Assembly: GCF_026410925.1 (NCBI RefSeq)
Contig: NZ_CP112972.1
Coordinates: 868,001 to 932,000, forward strand
From: Halovenus salina
GTDB lineage: Archaea > Halobacteriota > Halobacteria > Halobacteriales > Haloarculaceae
DNA length: 64,000 bases
Reading direction: 5' to 3'
In this document: positions 9,509 to 17,683 of the stretch, in pieces
Position numbering within the stretch: position 1 is the first letter of the stretch
Layout of the letters: each line of letters starts with the position of its first letter
The notes under the pieces: model-generated
Databases searched by the model: none
What the model saw: only the letters and a program-made list of their open reading frames with translations
Told to the model about the DNA's origin: nothing
Made by a program: the position numbers and the translations under genes

Positions 9509-11235
9509 GCTATCACCCCCGCGAGCGGACTCACGAGCCAGACGCCGAACTCATACAGCGTGCCGACGAGCGTCCCTGCAGGGCCAAAGAAGCCGTTCGA
9601 GGAGACGATAGAGGTAATGGGTAGGACGTAGGTTAGCACGATGAGGAGCAGCGCAATCCCCGTCCACAGCCGGAGGTTTTCCAACACGACAGGCGCGTTC
9701 TCCGGGCCCGACAGCGCCTCGGGAATGGTGCCGTTGTCGGGTGCCGGGTTGCTCGCGACATCGAACCACGAGAGGAACAGATGTGCCATGAACAACAGCA
9801 GCGAGACGGTGAGTATCACGCTTCCGAGGGCAATCTGGAGGCGGAGCTCGTTAATCGAGCCGAGCGCGGTGTCGAAGGTGACACCGTCGTAGACCGGGTC
9901 GGCCGTCCGGCGTGGCACACCAGCGAGACCGGCACGGTGCATCGCGTTCCCCATGAAGACCATACCAAGGAACCACAGGAGCACCTGCACAAGTCCGAGA
10001 CGCTTGCTGAAGACGCCGTTACCGGTAATCTGTGGCAGGAACCAGTAGGTTCCAGCCATGAACGTCAGCGCCACGGCAGTACCGACGGTGAGATGGAAGT
10101 GACCGGGCACCCAGAGGGTGTTGTGAACCACGTAGTTCAGGTTCATACCGGCGTTGACCATCCCGGAGAAGCCGGCGGCCGCGAACATCAGTCCCGCAAG
10201 CGCCATCCCGGTGAACGCGGGGTTGTTCCACGGAAGCGCACGGAGCCAGCCAAGGCGACCCGTCCCGCCGCGCTGTTTCGCGCCGTGTTCCATGCTCGCG
10301 ACCACGGTAAAGGCCGTCAGCAGGCTGGGTAACAGCAGGAACATCGTGTTCGTCATCGCGACGAACTTGAACCCTTCCGCGATACCGGGGTCAACGTACT
10401 GGTGGTGGATGCCGGTCGGCACCGACAGCAGCAGGAACAGCACGAAGACGATGCGTGCGAGGGGGTCACTAAACAGCCGACCACCAGACAACTTCGGCAG
10501 GATGACGTACCACATCATGTACGCGGGCATCAGCCAGAAGTAGACGACCGGGTGGCCGAAGAACCAGAACAGCGTCCGGGTCAGCAGCGAGTTGACGCCG
10601 TCGACGAGACCGAGCGACCACGGCAAAATGAAGAACAGGATTGCGGCGGCAACGCCGATGGTGGCGAGATACCACATCAGCATCGTCGTCATCACCATGA
10701 ACGCGCGCAGGGGCGTCCGTTCGCCGGGGTGTTCCTGCTTCCAGGCCCACCACGAGCGGAACCAGTCGACGCCAGCCAGCCACGTCCCGATGATGAAGGT
10801 GACCAGGCCGATGTAGAAGATAGGGTGGGCTTCCAGTGGCGCGTAGAACGTATAGAGCACGTCAGCCTCGAGATTCGTAGCGTCGGTGAACCCACCAAGC
10901 AGCGCGGCAGTGGCCATCAGCGTACCGGCCACCATCAGAATGTACCAGAGGTTGGTGAACCGGATATCCTCGGAGGACCTATCAAGGCTGTCCGTAACAG
11001 CCCACTGGAAGAATCCAACGAGGAAGTAAATCGTGAACAGCAACACCATCGCGACGCCGTGCAGCGACAGCACGGTGTAGTACGTCGAGTCCTGGATTAT
11101 CTGGAGGTACCCCGTCCGGTGAAGCCCCTGAATCAGCCCCATAATGCCGCCAATCAACAGGGCAAGAAACGAGCTTGCAAGCGCGGCGCGGACGACTCGC
11201 GCTTCGTCGGGGTATCTGTCGACGAAGAGGTTCAC
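9505..11235 (-). CDS. ba3-type terminal oxidase subunit I (heme-copper oxidase)
   Basis: Catalytic subunit of a B-type heme-copper oxidase, 576 residues with at least twelve helices. Heme and CuB ligand motifs are visible: LHGVAMVLLFT (heme His in helix 2), FWFFGHPVVYFWLMPAY with the His-x3-Tyr pair that forms the crosslinked site in this superfamily, VPTGIHHQYVDPG (CuB His pair) and VPGHFHLTVG (heme ligands). The start is taken as GTG 11235, which gives a GTGA overlap with the subunit II stop and has a good GGAGGTG ribosome-binding sequence just upstream; an in-frame ATG at 11253 would lie inside subunit II. It reduces O2 to water, most likely with electrons from a halocyanin-type donor. Confidence 0.95.
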   Translation of the reverse strand: MNLFVDRYPDEARVVRAALASSFLALLIGGIMGLIQGLHRTGYLQIIQDSTYYTVLSLHGVAMVLLFTIYFLVGFFQWAVTDSLDRSSEDIRFTNLWYILMVAGTLMATAALLGGFTDATNLEADVLYTFYAPLEAHPIFYIGLVTFIIGTWLAGVDWFRSWWAWKQEHPGERTPLRAFMVMTTMLMWYLATIGVAAAILFFILPWSLGLVDGVNSLLTRTLFWFFGHPVVYFWLMPAYMMWYVILPKLSGGRLFSDPLARIVFVLFLLLSVPTGIHHQYVDPGIAEGFKFVAMTNTMFLLLPSLLTAFTVVASMEHGAKQRGGTGRLGWLRALPWNNPAFTGMALAGLMFAAAGFSGMVNAGMNLNYVVHNTLWVPGHFHLTVGTAVALTFMAGTYWFLPQITGNGVFSKRLGLVQVLLWFLGMVFMGNAMHRAGLAGVPRRTADPVYDGVTFDTALGSINELRLQIALGSVILTVSLLLFMAHLFLSWFDVASNPAPDNGTIPEALSGPENAPVVLENLRLWTGIALLLIVLTYVLPITSIVSSNGFFGPAGTLVGTLYEFGVWLVSPLAGVIA

Positions 11236-11732
11236 GAGTCGACACCTCCCCACTCGTCTTCAGGAACGACCGAGAGGTTGCCGGCCATCTCGTGGTGGAG
11301 ACTGCCACAGTACTCGTGACAGACGAACCCGTACTCGCCGGGATCGTCGAACTCAGCCGTGATTTTGGTTATTTGTCCGGGGATAATCATAGTGTTCAGG
11401 TTCGAGTCGACGAGTTTGAAGCCGTGGGTGACGTCGCTCGCCGTCATATAGAACGTCACCGTACTCCCTGCTGGAATTTCGATTTCACTGGGGATAAACG
11501 ACGGGTGGACTGCAATCATGTTCACCTCGTAGTGGGTGTCGTTCACCTGGTGGACTCCGGTGTCACCGAACCGCTCGTGGTCGCTGAGGTTGTCGGGGTC
11601 TACGGTGCCGCCGTCGTCGTTGACCATCTCGATGCCCACGCCGACTGCACCGTAGGTAATCGTGCCGATGAAGCCGACGATGAGCAGGAGGGATGCCGCA
11701 AACCAGAGTGTCTCGTATTTGTGTATCTCCAT
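11232..11732 (-). CDS. ba3-type terminal oxidase subunit II (CuA domain)
   Basis: Subunit II, 166 residues. One N-terminal membrane anchor (about 8-32) is followed by an extracytoplasmic cupredoxin domain. The CuA site is complete: an upstream His in DVTHGFKLVD and the loop CHEYCGSLHHEMAG, which gives Cys, Cys, His and Met ligands. CuA passes electrons from a soluble carrier to subunit I. The ATG at 11732 was chosen because the longer frame upstream overlaps the 62-residue gene and is not hydrophobic. It starts two bases after that gene's stop and overlaps subunit I by GTGA. Confidence 0.95.
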   Translation of the reverse strand: MEIHKYETLWFAASLLLIVGFIGTITYGAVGVGIEMVNDDGGTVDPDNLSDHERFGDTGVHQVNDTHYEVNMIAVHPSFIPSEIEIPAGSTVTFYMTASDVTHGFKLVDSNLNTMIIPGQITKITAEFDDPGEYGFVCHEYCGSLHHEMAGNLSVVPEDEWGGVDS

Positions 11733-11734
11733 GG

Positions 11735-11923
11735 TTACACCACCGATGGACCCTCTCCGAGGAACTCGACGAAGTACATGAAGACCCACAGGACCGCAAG
11801 GATGACGAAATAAATGCTGATTAGCGTCAGCGTCCCGTATGGGTTGTACTCGTCATGTCCAATTTCCGTCTCAATCTCCCCGTCCCATGCATCCGTGGAG
11901 GCGCTTTCGGTTCCCGAACTCAT
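11735..11923 (-). CDS. Small single-helix subunit of ba3-type oxidase
   Basis: A 62-residue protein and first gene of the oxidase operon. It has an acidic N-terminus of about 28 residues and one membrane helix (about 31-53, TLTLISIYFVILAVLWVFMYF). The size and single helix recall subunit IIa of Thermus ba3 oxidase, which lies at the same place in that operon, but the resemblance is of form, not clear sequence identity. The spacing to subunit II is two bases. A TTAAATTA stretch about 28 bases before the start is a likely TATA element for the whole operon. Confidence 0.75.
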   Translation of the reverse strand: MSSGTESASTDAWDGEIETEIGHDEYNPYGTLTLISIYFVILAVLWVFMYFVEFLGEGPSVV

Positions 11924-12034
11924 ACTCTGTCGTGTGGGTTAGGACAACTTAAATTAGTATCCCCGACCCGCTTCCCACGGACTGAGAATAGCGGTGTTTT
12001 TTTAGAGCCACGCCGTCGTACCTTGTAGTTACCA

Positions 12035-12235
12035 ATGGCACTTTCACCACAACGCGTCGGACTGCTATCACTGTTGGCACTGGTTCCGGTCGGTGTCTAC
12101 CTGATGGGGACGGCACCACTTCGCCTGCTCGCCGTCGTTCTCACCACGGTGAACGTTATCCTCATCACTGCGTCGCTGTATTACCTCTTCGGGGACGCTC
12201 CCACCGACCTCGGGTACGACAGCCTGCCGGTCTGA
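12035..12235 (+). CDS. Small membrane protein divergent from ba3 oxidase operon
   Basis: A 66-residue protein with two membrane helices (about 8-25 and 30-52) and a short acidic tail. It faces away from the oxidase operon and precedes the copper ATPase by 70 bases in the same direction. Similar tiny proteins beside haloarchaeal oxidase genes have been annotated as oxidase subunits; I recall this only in general terms, so treat it as an inference. A T-rich TATA-like stretch at about 11996-12004 sits some 32 bases before the ATG, which suggests a leaderless or nearly leaderless transcript. Confidence 0.6.
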   Translation: MALSPQRVGLLSLLALVPVGVYLMGTAPLRLLAVVLTTVNVILITASLYYLFGDAPTDLGYDSLPV

Positions 12236-12305
12236 TGGTCGTTTTCCCGGCGAATCAGCCCGTCTCTACACGAGATGGAACCACCGCGGGGCCGTTCTGT
12301 CCCAG

Positions 12306-14726
12306 ATGACATCCTGTACACTCTGTGAACTGCCCGCCGACGACGGTGTGACCGACTCCGAAGTCGACGGCGAGTTCTGCTGTCATGGCTGTCTCGAGGT
12401 GTACCGCAGACTCGGTGATGTCGATGTCTCCGAGACAACAGACCTCAGACCGGAGGGCGACACTGACGAGCCATCACACCCAGATTCCGCCGAGACGGCA
12501 TACCTGGCGGTCGACGGGATGCACTGTTCGACCTGCGAGGTCTTCCTCGAATCGGAGGCCTGCCAACGGGACGGGGTCTACGACGCCGAGGCCAGTTACG
12601 CCGCCGAGACCATCAAGCTGGTCTACGACCCCGACGAGCGGGCCGAGAATGACCTCGTCGATGTCGTCACGGGTATGGGATACCACGCCCGCGAGCGCGA
12701 CGAACAACCCTACCGAGATGCCGGCGCGGTGAGTCGCCTCCTGGTCGGCGGTATCTTCGGGATGATGGTGATGACGTGGTACGCGCTCTTTCTGTATCCC
12801 ACGTACTTCGGCTACGACCCTGTCGTCGAGTTCGGCCAGTTCGACGGCCTCTATCTCTACAGCCAGTTCGCCATAATGACCGCGGTTATTATCTTCTACA
12901 CCGGTCGTCCGATGCTCCGTGGGGCGTACGTGAGTCTCCGGGCCGGACGGCCGAACGTCGACCTGCTGGTGACGATTGCCGCCCTAGCGGCGTTCACCTA
13001 CAGTACGGCCCGGCTACTCGTCGGTGGGACCGACTTCTACTACGACGTGAGTATTGTTGTCGTGCTCGCGGTGACGGTAGGTAACTTCTACGAGGAACGC
13101 ATCAAGCGTCGGACTGCTGGTCTGCTCGCGGACCTGACCGAACTCCAGGTCGAAGAGGCAACGCTCGACAGCGGCGAGACGATACCAGTCGAAGAAATCT
13201 CACCGGGCGACCGACTCCGCGTCGCACCCGGTGAACGGGTCCCCGTCGACGGCACTATAGAGGAGGGGACCGCGGCGGTCGACGAATCGCTCGTGACCGG
13301 CGAGTCGATTCCCGAGACCAAACGACCTGGCGACGAGGTCAGGGGTGGGACCGTCGTGACCGACGCGCCGCTGGTCGTCGAAGCGGGACCCGAAGGTGAG
13401 AGCACCCTCGACCGCGTCGTCGAGTTGCTGTGGGACATCCAGGCGTCCCGGCCCGGCGCACAGCGTGTCGCCGACCGGCTGGCGACGGTGTTCGTCCCGC
13501 TGGTGTTAGCTCTCGGTGCGGGTATCGCGACGTGGCTGCTTCTCACGGGTTCTTCCCCCCGGGCCGCAGTTCTGACCGGGCTCACCGTCCTCATCGTCTC
13601 CTGTCCCTGTGCGCTCGGGCTCGCGACACCGCTTGCGGTCGCCTCCGGCCTCCAGTCGGCCGCCGCCAAGGGCATCGTCGTCGCGACGCCGGAGTTGTTC
13701 GAACACGCCGGCGAGGTGGACACACTCGTCCTCGACAAGACGGGAACGATTACCGACGGCGAGATGGCGGTCACGGCGGCGACCAGCGTCGATGTCGACG
13801 AGGAGACGTTGCTCGCGCGGGCGGGCGCTGTCGAACAGTACGCAGAGCACCCGGTCGCCGAGGCCATCGCCCAGACAGCGAGCGAAGACCATCTCCCGGC
13901 GGTCGACCTCGACAGCTTCGAGTCGGAGACCCGTGGCGTCTCTGCCGTCGTCGACGGCGAGCGCGTCCTCGTCGGCCACCCAGCGTTCGTTCGCGAGCGT
14001 GACTGGGAGATTCCCGTATCGCTGGAGGAACCACTCTCGGCTGTCCGTGAGCGCGGCAACGTCCCCGTCGTCGTCGGGTGGGGCGGCCGGGCGTACGGTG
14101 TCGTCGGCGTCGGCGACACCCCGAGAGAGGACTGGGAGGTCGTCGCCGAATCGTTCGAGAACTGTGACGTGGTGGTGTTGACGGGCGACGAGGGAGGCGG
14201 CGTCGAGCGGTTCCGGGAACACGACGCTGTCGATGAGGTGTTCGCAGGTGTTCCACCGGATGGCAAAGCTGAGACTGTCCGCCGGCTCGCAGCGACCGAG
14301 ACAGTGGCGATGGTCGGCGACGGCAGCAACGACGCCCCAGCGCTTGCGGCTGCCGACGTCGGAATTGCACTCGAAAGCGGCACCCAGCTTGCGACAGACG
14401 CCGCCGACGCGATTGTTCTAGAGGGAGACCTCCATCGCGTTCCCGCGGTCTTCGACATCGCGTCCGGGACGAAACGTCGAATTCGCGAGAATCTGGCGTG
14501 GGCGTTTCTCTACAACGCAGTTGCGATTCCGCTTGCGCTGTTTCAACACATAAATCCGCTGTTTGCGGCCCTGGCGATGGCGACCAGTAGCCTGCTGGTC
14601 GTACTGAACTCTGCGCGCACACCAACGGGAGAGACAGACGCGGCGGCTACACCTAAGACGCCCGCAGACGAGGAGACTCGGTCGTCTGGGCGGACAGCGG
14701 GCGTGGGAGACGCCCAGAGCGCGTAG
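12306..14726 (+). CDS. Copper-type P1B ATPase (CopA/FixI-like)
   Basis: Heavy-metal P-type ATPase of 806 residues. An N-terminal cysteine cluster (CTLCELP, then FCCHGCLEVY) precedes a ferredoxin-like metal domain with GMHCSTCEVF (about 70-80). The ATPase core has TGES, the membrane metal site CPC at residues 433-435, the phosphorylated Asp477 in DKTGT, an EHPV motif (HP locus) and GDGSNDAPAL. CPC indicates Cu(I) or Ag(I). The extra N-terminal cysteine domain and the position beside a heme-copper oxidase resemble FixI/CcoI/CtpA pumps that load copper into terminal oxidases, so assembly of the ba3 enzyme is a better guess than simple copper resistance (inference). The C-terminal 40 residues are low-complexity and acidic. 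Confidence 0.93.
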   Translation: MTSCTLCELPADDGVTDSEVDGEFCCHGCLEVYRRLGDVDVSETTDLRPEGDTDEPSHPDSAETAYLAVDGMHCSTCEVFLESEACQRDGVYDAEASYAAETIKLVYDPDERAENDLVDVVTGMGYHARERDEQPYRDAGAVSRLLVGGIFGMMVMTWYALFLYPTYFGYDPVVEFGQFDGLYLYSQFAIMTAVIIFYTGRPMLRGAYVSLRAGRPNVDLLVTIAALAAFTYSTARLLVGGTDFYYDVSIVVVLAVTVGNFYEERIKRRTAGLLADLTELQVEEATLDSGETIPVEEISPGDRLRVAPGERVPVDGTIEEGTAAVDESLVTGESIPETKRPGDEVRGGTVVTDAPLVVEAGPEGESTLDRVVELLWDIQASRPGAQRVADRLATVFVPLVLALGAGIATWLLLTGSSPRAAVLTGLTVLIVSCPCALGLATPLAVASGLQSAAAKGIVVATPELFEHAGEVDTLVLDKTGTITDGEMAVTAATSVDVDEETLLARAGAVEQYAEHPVAEAIAQTASEDHLPAVDLDSFESETRGVSAVVDGERVLVGHPAFVRERDWEIPVSLEEPLSAVRERGNVPVVVGWGGRAYGVVGVGDTPREDWEVVAESFENCDVVVLTGDEGGGVERFREHDAVDEVFAGVPPDGKAETVRRLAATETVAMVGDGSNDAPALAAADVGIALESGTQLATDAADAIVLEGDLHRVPAVFDIASGTKRRIRENLAWAFLYNAVAIPLALFQHINPLFAALAMATSSLLVVLNSARTPTGETDAAATPKTPADEETRSSGRTAGVGDAQSA

Positions 14727-14778
14727 GCCAATGGTTGGATTAATACGGGTGGGTACCACAACGTACGAGTAGAGACAC

Positions 14779-15354
14779 GTGACAGACGACGCTCCCGCCG
14801 ACGCACTCAACCGCGATGCGAACATCCTCATCGTCGAAGACGAGGAAGACCTAGCGGATATGTACGCCGCGTACCTCAAAGACGACTTCACGGTGAGTGT
14901 GACCTACGGCGGCGAGGCAGCCATCGACGCCGTCGACGATACAACTGATATCGTCTTGCTCGATAGACGGATGCCAGTGGTTACCGGAAACGAGGTGCTG
15001 GCGTATATCGACGAACAGGGATTCGACTGCCGGGTCGCGATGGTGACGGCGGTCAACCCCGACTTCGACATCATCGACCTCAGAATCGACGACTACCTCG
15101 TCAAGCCGGTCTCTCACGAGGATATTCGACAGACAGTCGAGCGGATGCTCAAACTCGAAGCGTACAACGAGCGCATGCAGAAGCTCACCTCGAAGAAGCT
15201 CAAGCGGAACGTACTCGAACTCGAAAAGACCCGTGCACAGCTGAGTGAGAGCAACGAGTTCCAACAACTCAACGACGACATCGACCAGTTGGAAGAAGAG
15301 GTCGACTCGATTACCGCGGAACTCGACCCCGAAGGACTCCAGCGGTCGCGGTAG
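14779..15354 (+). CDS. HalX-domain response regulator
   Basis: Response regulator of 191 residues with a GTG start. The receiver domain (about 14-128) has the acidic pair in ILIVEDEEDLADMYAAYL, the phospho-acceptor Asp in DIVLLDRRMPVVTGNEVL, and DDYLVKPVSHEDI with the conserved Lys. The C-terminal helical part (about 130-185) is the HalX domain, with LTSKKLKRNVLELEKTRAQL followed by a coiled-coil-like segment. HalX proteins are haloarchaeal regulators without an obvious DNA-binding fold. No kinase gene is adjacent, so its partner is unknown. It lies 52 bases after the copper ATPase on the same strand and may be read through from it. Confidence 0.9.
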   Translation: MTDDAPADALNRDANILIVEDEEDLADMYAAYLKDDFTVSVTYGGEAAIDAVDDTTDIVLLDRRMPVVTGNEVLAYIDEQGFDCRVAMVTAVNPDFDIIDLRIDDYLVKPVSHEDIRQTVERMLKLEAYNERMQKLTSKKLKRNVLELEKTRAQLSESNEFQQLNDDIDQLEEEVDSITAELDPEGLQRSR

Positions 15355-15362
15355 TCACGCCG

Positions 15363-15893
15363 TCAAGAATCGTTCCGTTCGACGACATCACCGAGCGTGT
15401 AGCCGCCGGTGGCGTCGTCGCTCTCCCAGTCGGTTTCGTCGCTTCCGCCGCTGGTCGTCAGCGAGATGTCGAGACCGCGCTCTATTTTCTCGCGTACGTC
15501 GTCAGAAGGAAGCGTCTCCCCGTGTTCGAGCTTGCGCATGAGACTTGCCTTCTCGTTGAGCTGCTTTGCGAGCTCGTCCTGTGTCAGGCCGGCGCTCTCG
15601 CGGGCGTTCCGGATGCGTTCGTCGTAGTCGGGTGCAATCTCGTCCATCTCGTCGTAAATGTCGCGCCGACTCCCCCCACCACCGGTGCTGCCCGTGGTGC
15701 TAGAGGAGCTGCTCGAACTCGACGAACTCGAACTGCTCGTGGAATACTTCGTCGACGTCGAGGACGATCCCGAGTCGGTTTTGACCTCGGTCCCGAATTC
15801 GGTACACTCGTCACAGACATCGAGTTCAGCCCCCTCAATCTTGACGCGATTCGGACTGGCTGTCTCAGTCCCGCACATCTCACACTGGACCAT
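15363..15893 (-). CDS. Archaeal MBF1-like transcription factor (zinc ribbon + HTH)
   Basis: Multiprotein bridging factor 1 homologue of 176 residues. An N-terminal zinc ribbon (VQCEMCGTE ... LDVCDECTEF) is joined through a long serine/threonine/glycine linker (about 53-88) to a Cro/C1-type helix-turn-helix (about 100-150, AGLTQDELAKQLNEKASLMRKLEHGE). In archaea and eukaryotes MBF1 links to the basal machinery and to ribosomes. The ATG at 15893 is chosen because the known family begins with the zinc ribbon; nine extra residues upstream are not family-like. It is convergent with the HalX gene, with eight bases between the stops. Confidence 0.93.
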   Translation of the reverse strand: MVQCEMCGTETASPNRVKIEGAELDVCDECTEFGTEVKTDSGSSSTSTKYSTSSSSSSSSSSSSSTTGSTGGGGSRRDIYDEMDEIAPDYDERIRNARESAGLTQDELAKQLNEKASLMRKLEHGETLPSDDVREKIERGLDISLTTSGGSDETDWESDDATGGYTLGDVVERNDS

Positions 15894-15981
15894 ATTTCCC
15901 TCTTGTATGCCCCGTCGCATAAATGGTGTGTTCGCGCCGGTACCCCGGTAGGCCTTTGCCGGTCGGCGTCCCGGTTCCAGT

Positions 15982-16578
15982 ATGGAGTTCGCTATCCTCG
16001 TTTACGACGGGTTCGACGATCTCGACGCCTTCGGTCCCTTCGAGGTATTCAGCCACGCACAGCGCGCCGGAGCTGACATCGAGGTCGGACTGTACACACT
16101 CGACCCAGCCGAGACCGTCGAGACCGGCCACGGGCTCACCGTCGAACCAGACGGCACGATGCCAGACAACCCGGATGTCGTCGTCGTTCCAGGTGGAGGA
16201 TGGTCGACCGGCCGCGAGGCGAGTGCCCGCGGCGAGTACGAGCGTGGAGCGATTCCAGAGGCGCTCGCGGCGTATCACGAGCAGGGGGCCGTGGTCGCGT
16301 CGGTCTGTACGGGCGCGATGTTGCTCGCCGGTGCGGGACTTACCGATGGCCGTCCAGCCGTCACCCATCATTCCGCGATTGCAGACCTCGACGCAAACGG
16401 TGCCGACGTGGTCGACCAGCGCGTCGTCGACGACGGTGACATTGTGACTGCGGGCGGAATCACCTCAGGAATCGACCTTGCCTTGCATTTGGTCGAACGC
16501 GAGTTCGGGGCAGAAATCGCCGAGAGTGTCGCCGAGACGATGGAGTACAGCCCTCAGGGTAGTTCTCGCATCGAGTAG
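15982..16578 (+). CDS. DJ-1/PfpI family protein
   Basis: A 198-residue DJ-1/PfpI superfamily protein covering the whole fold. The nucleophile elbow is VASVCTGAMLLAGAG with the conserved Cys at about residue 113, followed by VTHHSAIADL and the GGITSGIDLALHL motif seen in AraC-associated and isonitrile-hydratase-like members. An early acidic residue and PGGGW loop complete the usual pocket. Members range from glyoxalases to isocyanide hydratases and proteases, so the substrate cannot be stated. It stands alone and its 3' end overlaps the convergent CDP-alcohol transferase gene by 25 bases. Confidence 0.88.
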   Translation: MEFAILVYDGFDDLDAFGPFEVFSHAQRAGADIEVGLYTLDPAETVETGHGLTVEPDGTMPDNPDVVVVPGGGWSTGREASARGEYERGAIPEALAAYHEQGAVVASVCTGAMLLAGAGLTDGRPAVTHHSAIADLDANGADVVDQRVVDDGDIVTAGGITSGIDLALHLVEREFGAEIAESVAETMEYSPQGSSRIE

Positions 16579-17162
16579 TAGAACCGCTGGGCAGCAGTCA
16601 GGTGACCGACAACGGCGAAGACGGCCAACAGGATACCCACCAGACCCACCTCGAACACAGTCACCTCGACAAAAGGGGTGAGGACTGTGACTGCAGTCAC
16701 AAGCGCCAGCCGGTCGGCACGCCCGAGCAACCCCCCGTAGACTCGGTCGATGCCGACAGCCTCCGCCTGTGTCCCCAGGTACGATGTCATCAATACGCCC
16801 GTGACAGCGGCGAACCCGAGCGCGTAGTTCTCGACACCAGTCGCGAGCCCGCCGACGATGAGAATGTCAGCGTACCGGTCGAGCACGTGGTCGAACATAT
16901 CACCGGACATCGAGTCGACGCCGAGTTCGCGTGCCAACCCGCCATCGAGGAGGTCCAGAACGCCGTTGATAACAACGAGAACCGCCCCGACCAGATACAG
17001 AGACTGCTGGTCGCCGGCAGATGCGAACGCTCCGCCGGCCGCGGCCGCAACGAGAATTGCAGCCACGCTGACGAGATTCGGCGTCAACCCTACGCGCACT
17101 GCTCCGACTACAAGCGGCTGCATCATCCGGTCCGCGAGGTCTCTGAACCCACTCAGTGTCAT
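16554..17162 (-). CDS. CDP-alcohol phosphatidyltransferase family protein
   Basis: Membrane enzyme of 202 residues with five to six helices that joins a CDP-activated lipid to an alcohol head group. The signature D-x2-D-G-x2-A-R-x(8-9)-G-x3-D-x3-D is complete at about 68-97: LDLLDGGLARELG followed by SGDMFDHVLDRYAD. In haloarchaea such enzymes make archaetidyl phospholipids such as archaetidylinositol phosphate or archaetidylglycerol phosphate; the head group cannot be told here. It is the third gene of an operon with hisC and an adenylate-kinase-like gene, starting by ATGA overlap with the latter. Confidence 0.9.
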   Translation of the reverse strand: MTLSGFRDLADRMMQPLVVGAVRVGLTPNLVSVAAILVAAAAGGAFASAGDQQSLYLVGAVLVVINGVLDLLDGGLARELGVDSMSGDMFDHVLDRYADILIVGGLATGVENYALGFAAVTGVLMTSYLGTQAEAVGIDRVYGGLLGRADRLALVTAVTVLTPFVEVTVFEVGLVGILLAVFAVVGHLTAAQRFYYSMRELP

Positions 17163-17683
17163 AGGTACTCGGTGTACGAGACGGTTCCCGCGCTGGGGTC
17201 GCGGCTCCCGTCGACGACAGCGGCTATCTCGCGTGCGACTGCCTCTGGTGACAGGTCGGTGGTCACAATCTCGTAGACGCTGTCGGCTCCGTGAGCCTCA
17301 ACTGCCTCTGTGAGCACGACATCGAGGGCTTCGCTTTCGGCATTTTCCGCTCTGGACGCCGAGGGTTTGTCCCGCGCTTCGAGGCGCTCTTCGAGCGTGT
17401 CGGGGTGACAGCGACAGACCACGACCCGGTCGGCCTCGAAGTGATGGGCGAGGTGGGACTCGAAGAGGATATCCTCGCGGCCGGCGAGCCAGTCCGCAAC
17501 CGCGTCGAAATCGACAACTGCCGACTCGCGCTCCTCGTCGTAGCCGGCAGTGAACTCCTCCTGTTCGACGAGTTCGTTGAGATGGACTACGTCCATTGCT
17601 TCGTCGAGTTCGCCGGCCTCGACCAGTTGCTCGACGGCTGTGGTCTTTCCGGTGCCGGGCGTGCCGGTGACAGCGACTCTCAC
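17159..17683 (-). CDS. Adenylate kinase family protein (Fap7/hCINAP-like)
   Basis: P-loop nucleotide kinase of 174 residues. Walker A is GTPGTGKTTAV at residues 7-17; a lid-like part lies at about 100-125 and a Walker B-like strand is RVVVCRCHPD. The size and the early FESHLAHH segment agree with the Fap7/hCINAP (AK6) group, which in archaea and eukaryotes binds ribosomal protein S11 during small-subunit maturation and has adenylate kinase activity. It is translationally coupled on both sides: ATGA with hisC upstream and ATGA with the lipid enzyme downstream. Confidence 0.88.
   Translation of the reverse strand: MRVAVTGTPGTGKTTAVEQLVEAGELDEAMDVVHLNELVEQEEFTAGYDEERESAVVDFDAVADWLAGREDILFESHLAHHFEADRVVVCRCHPDTLEERLEARDKPSASRAENAESEALDVVLTEAVEAHGADSVYEIVTTDLSPEAVAREIAAVVDGSRDPSAGTVSYTEYL

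Noticed and set aside
13088-14458. Long minus-strand frame of 456 codons opposite the copper ATPase
   Set aside because: Ser/Thr/Pro/Arg-rich translation typical of antisense frames in GC-rich DNA; the plus strand codes for a complete ATPase.
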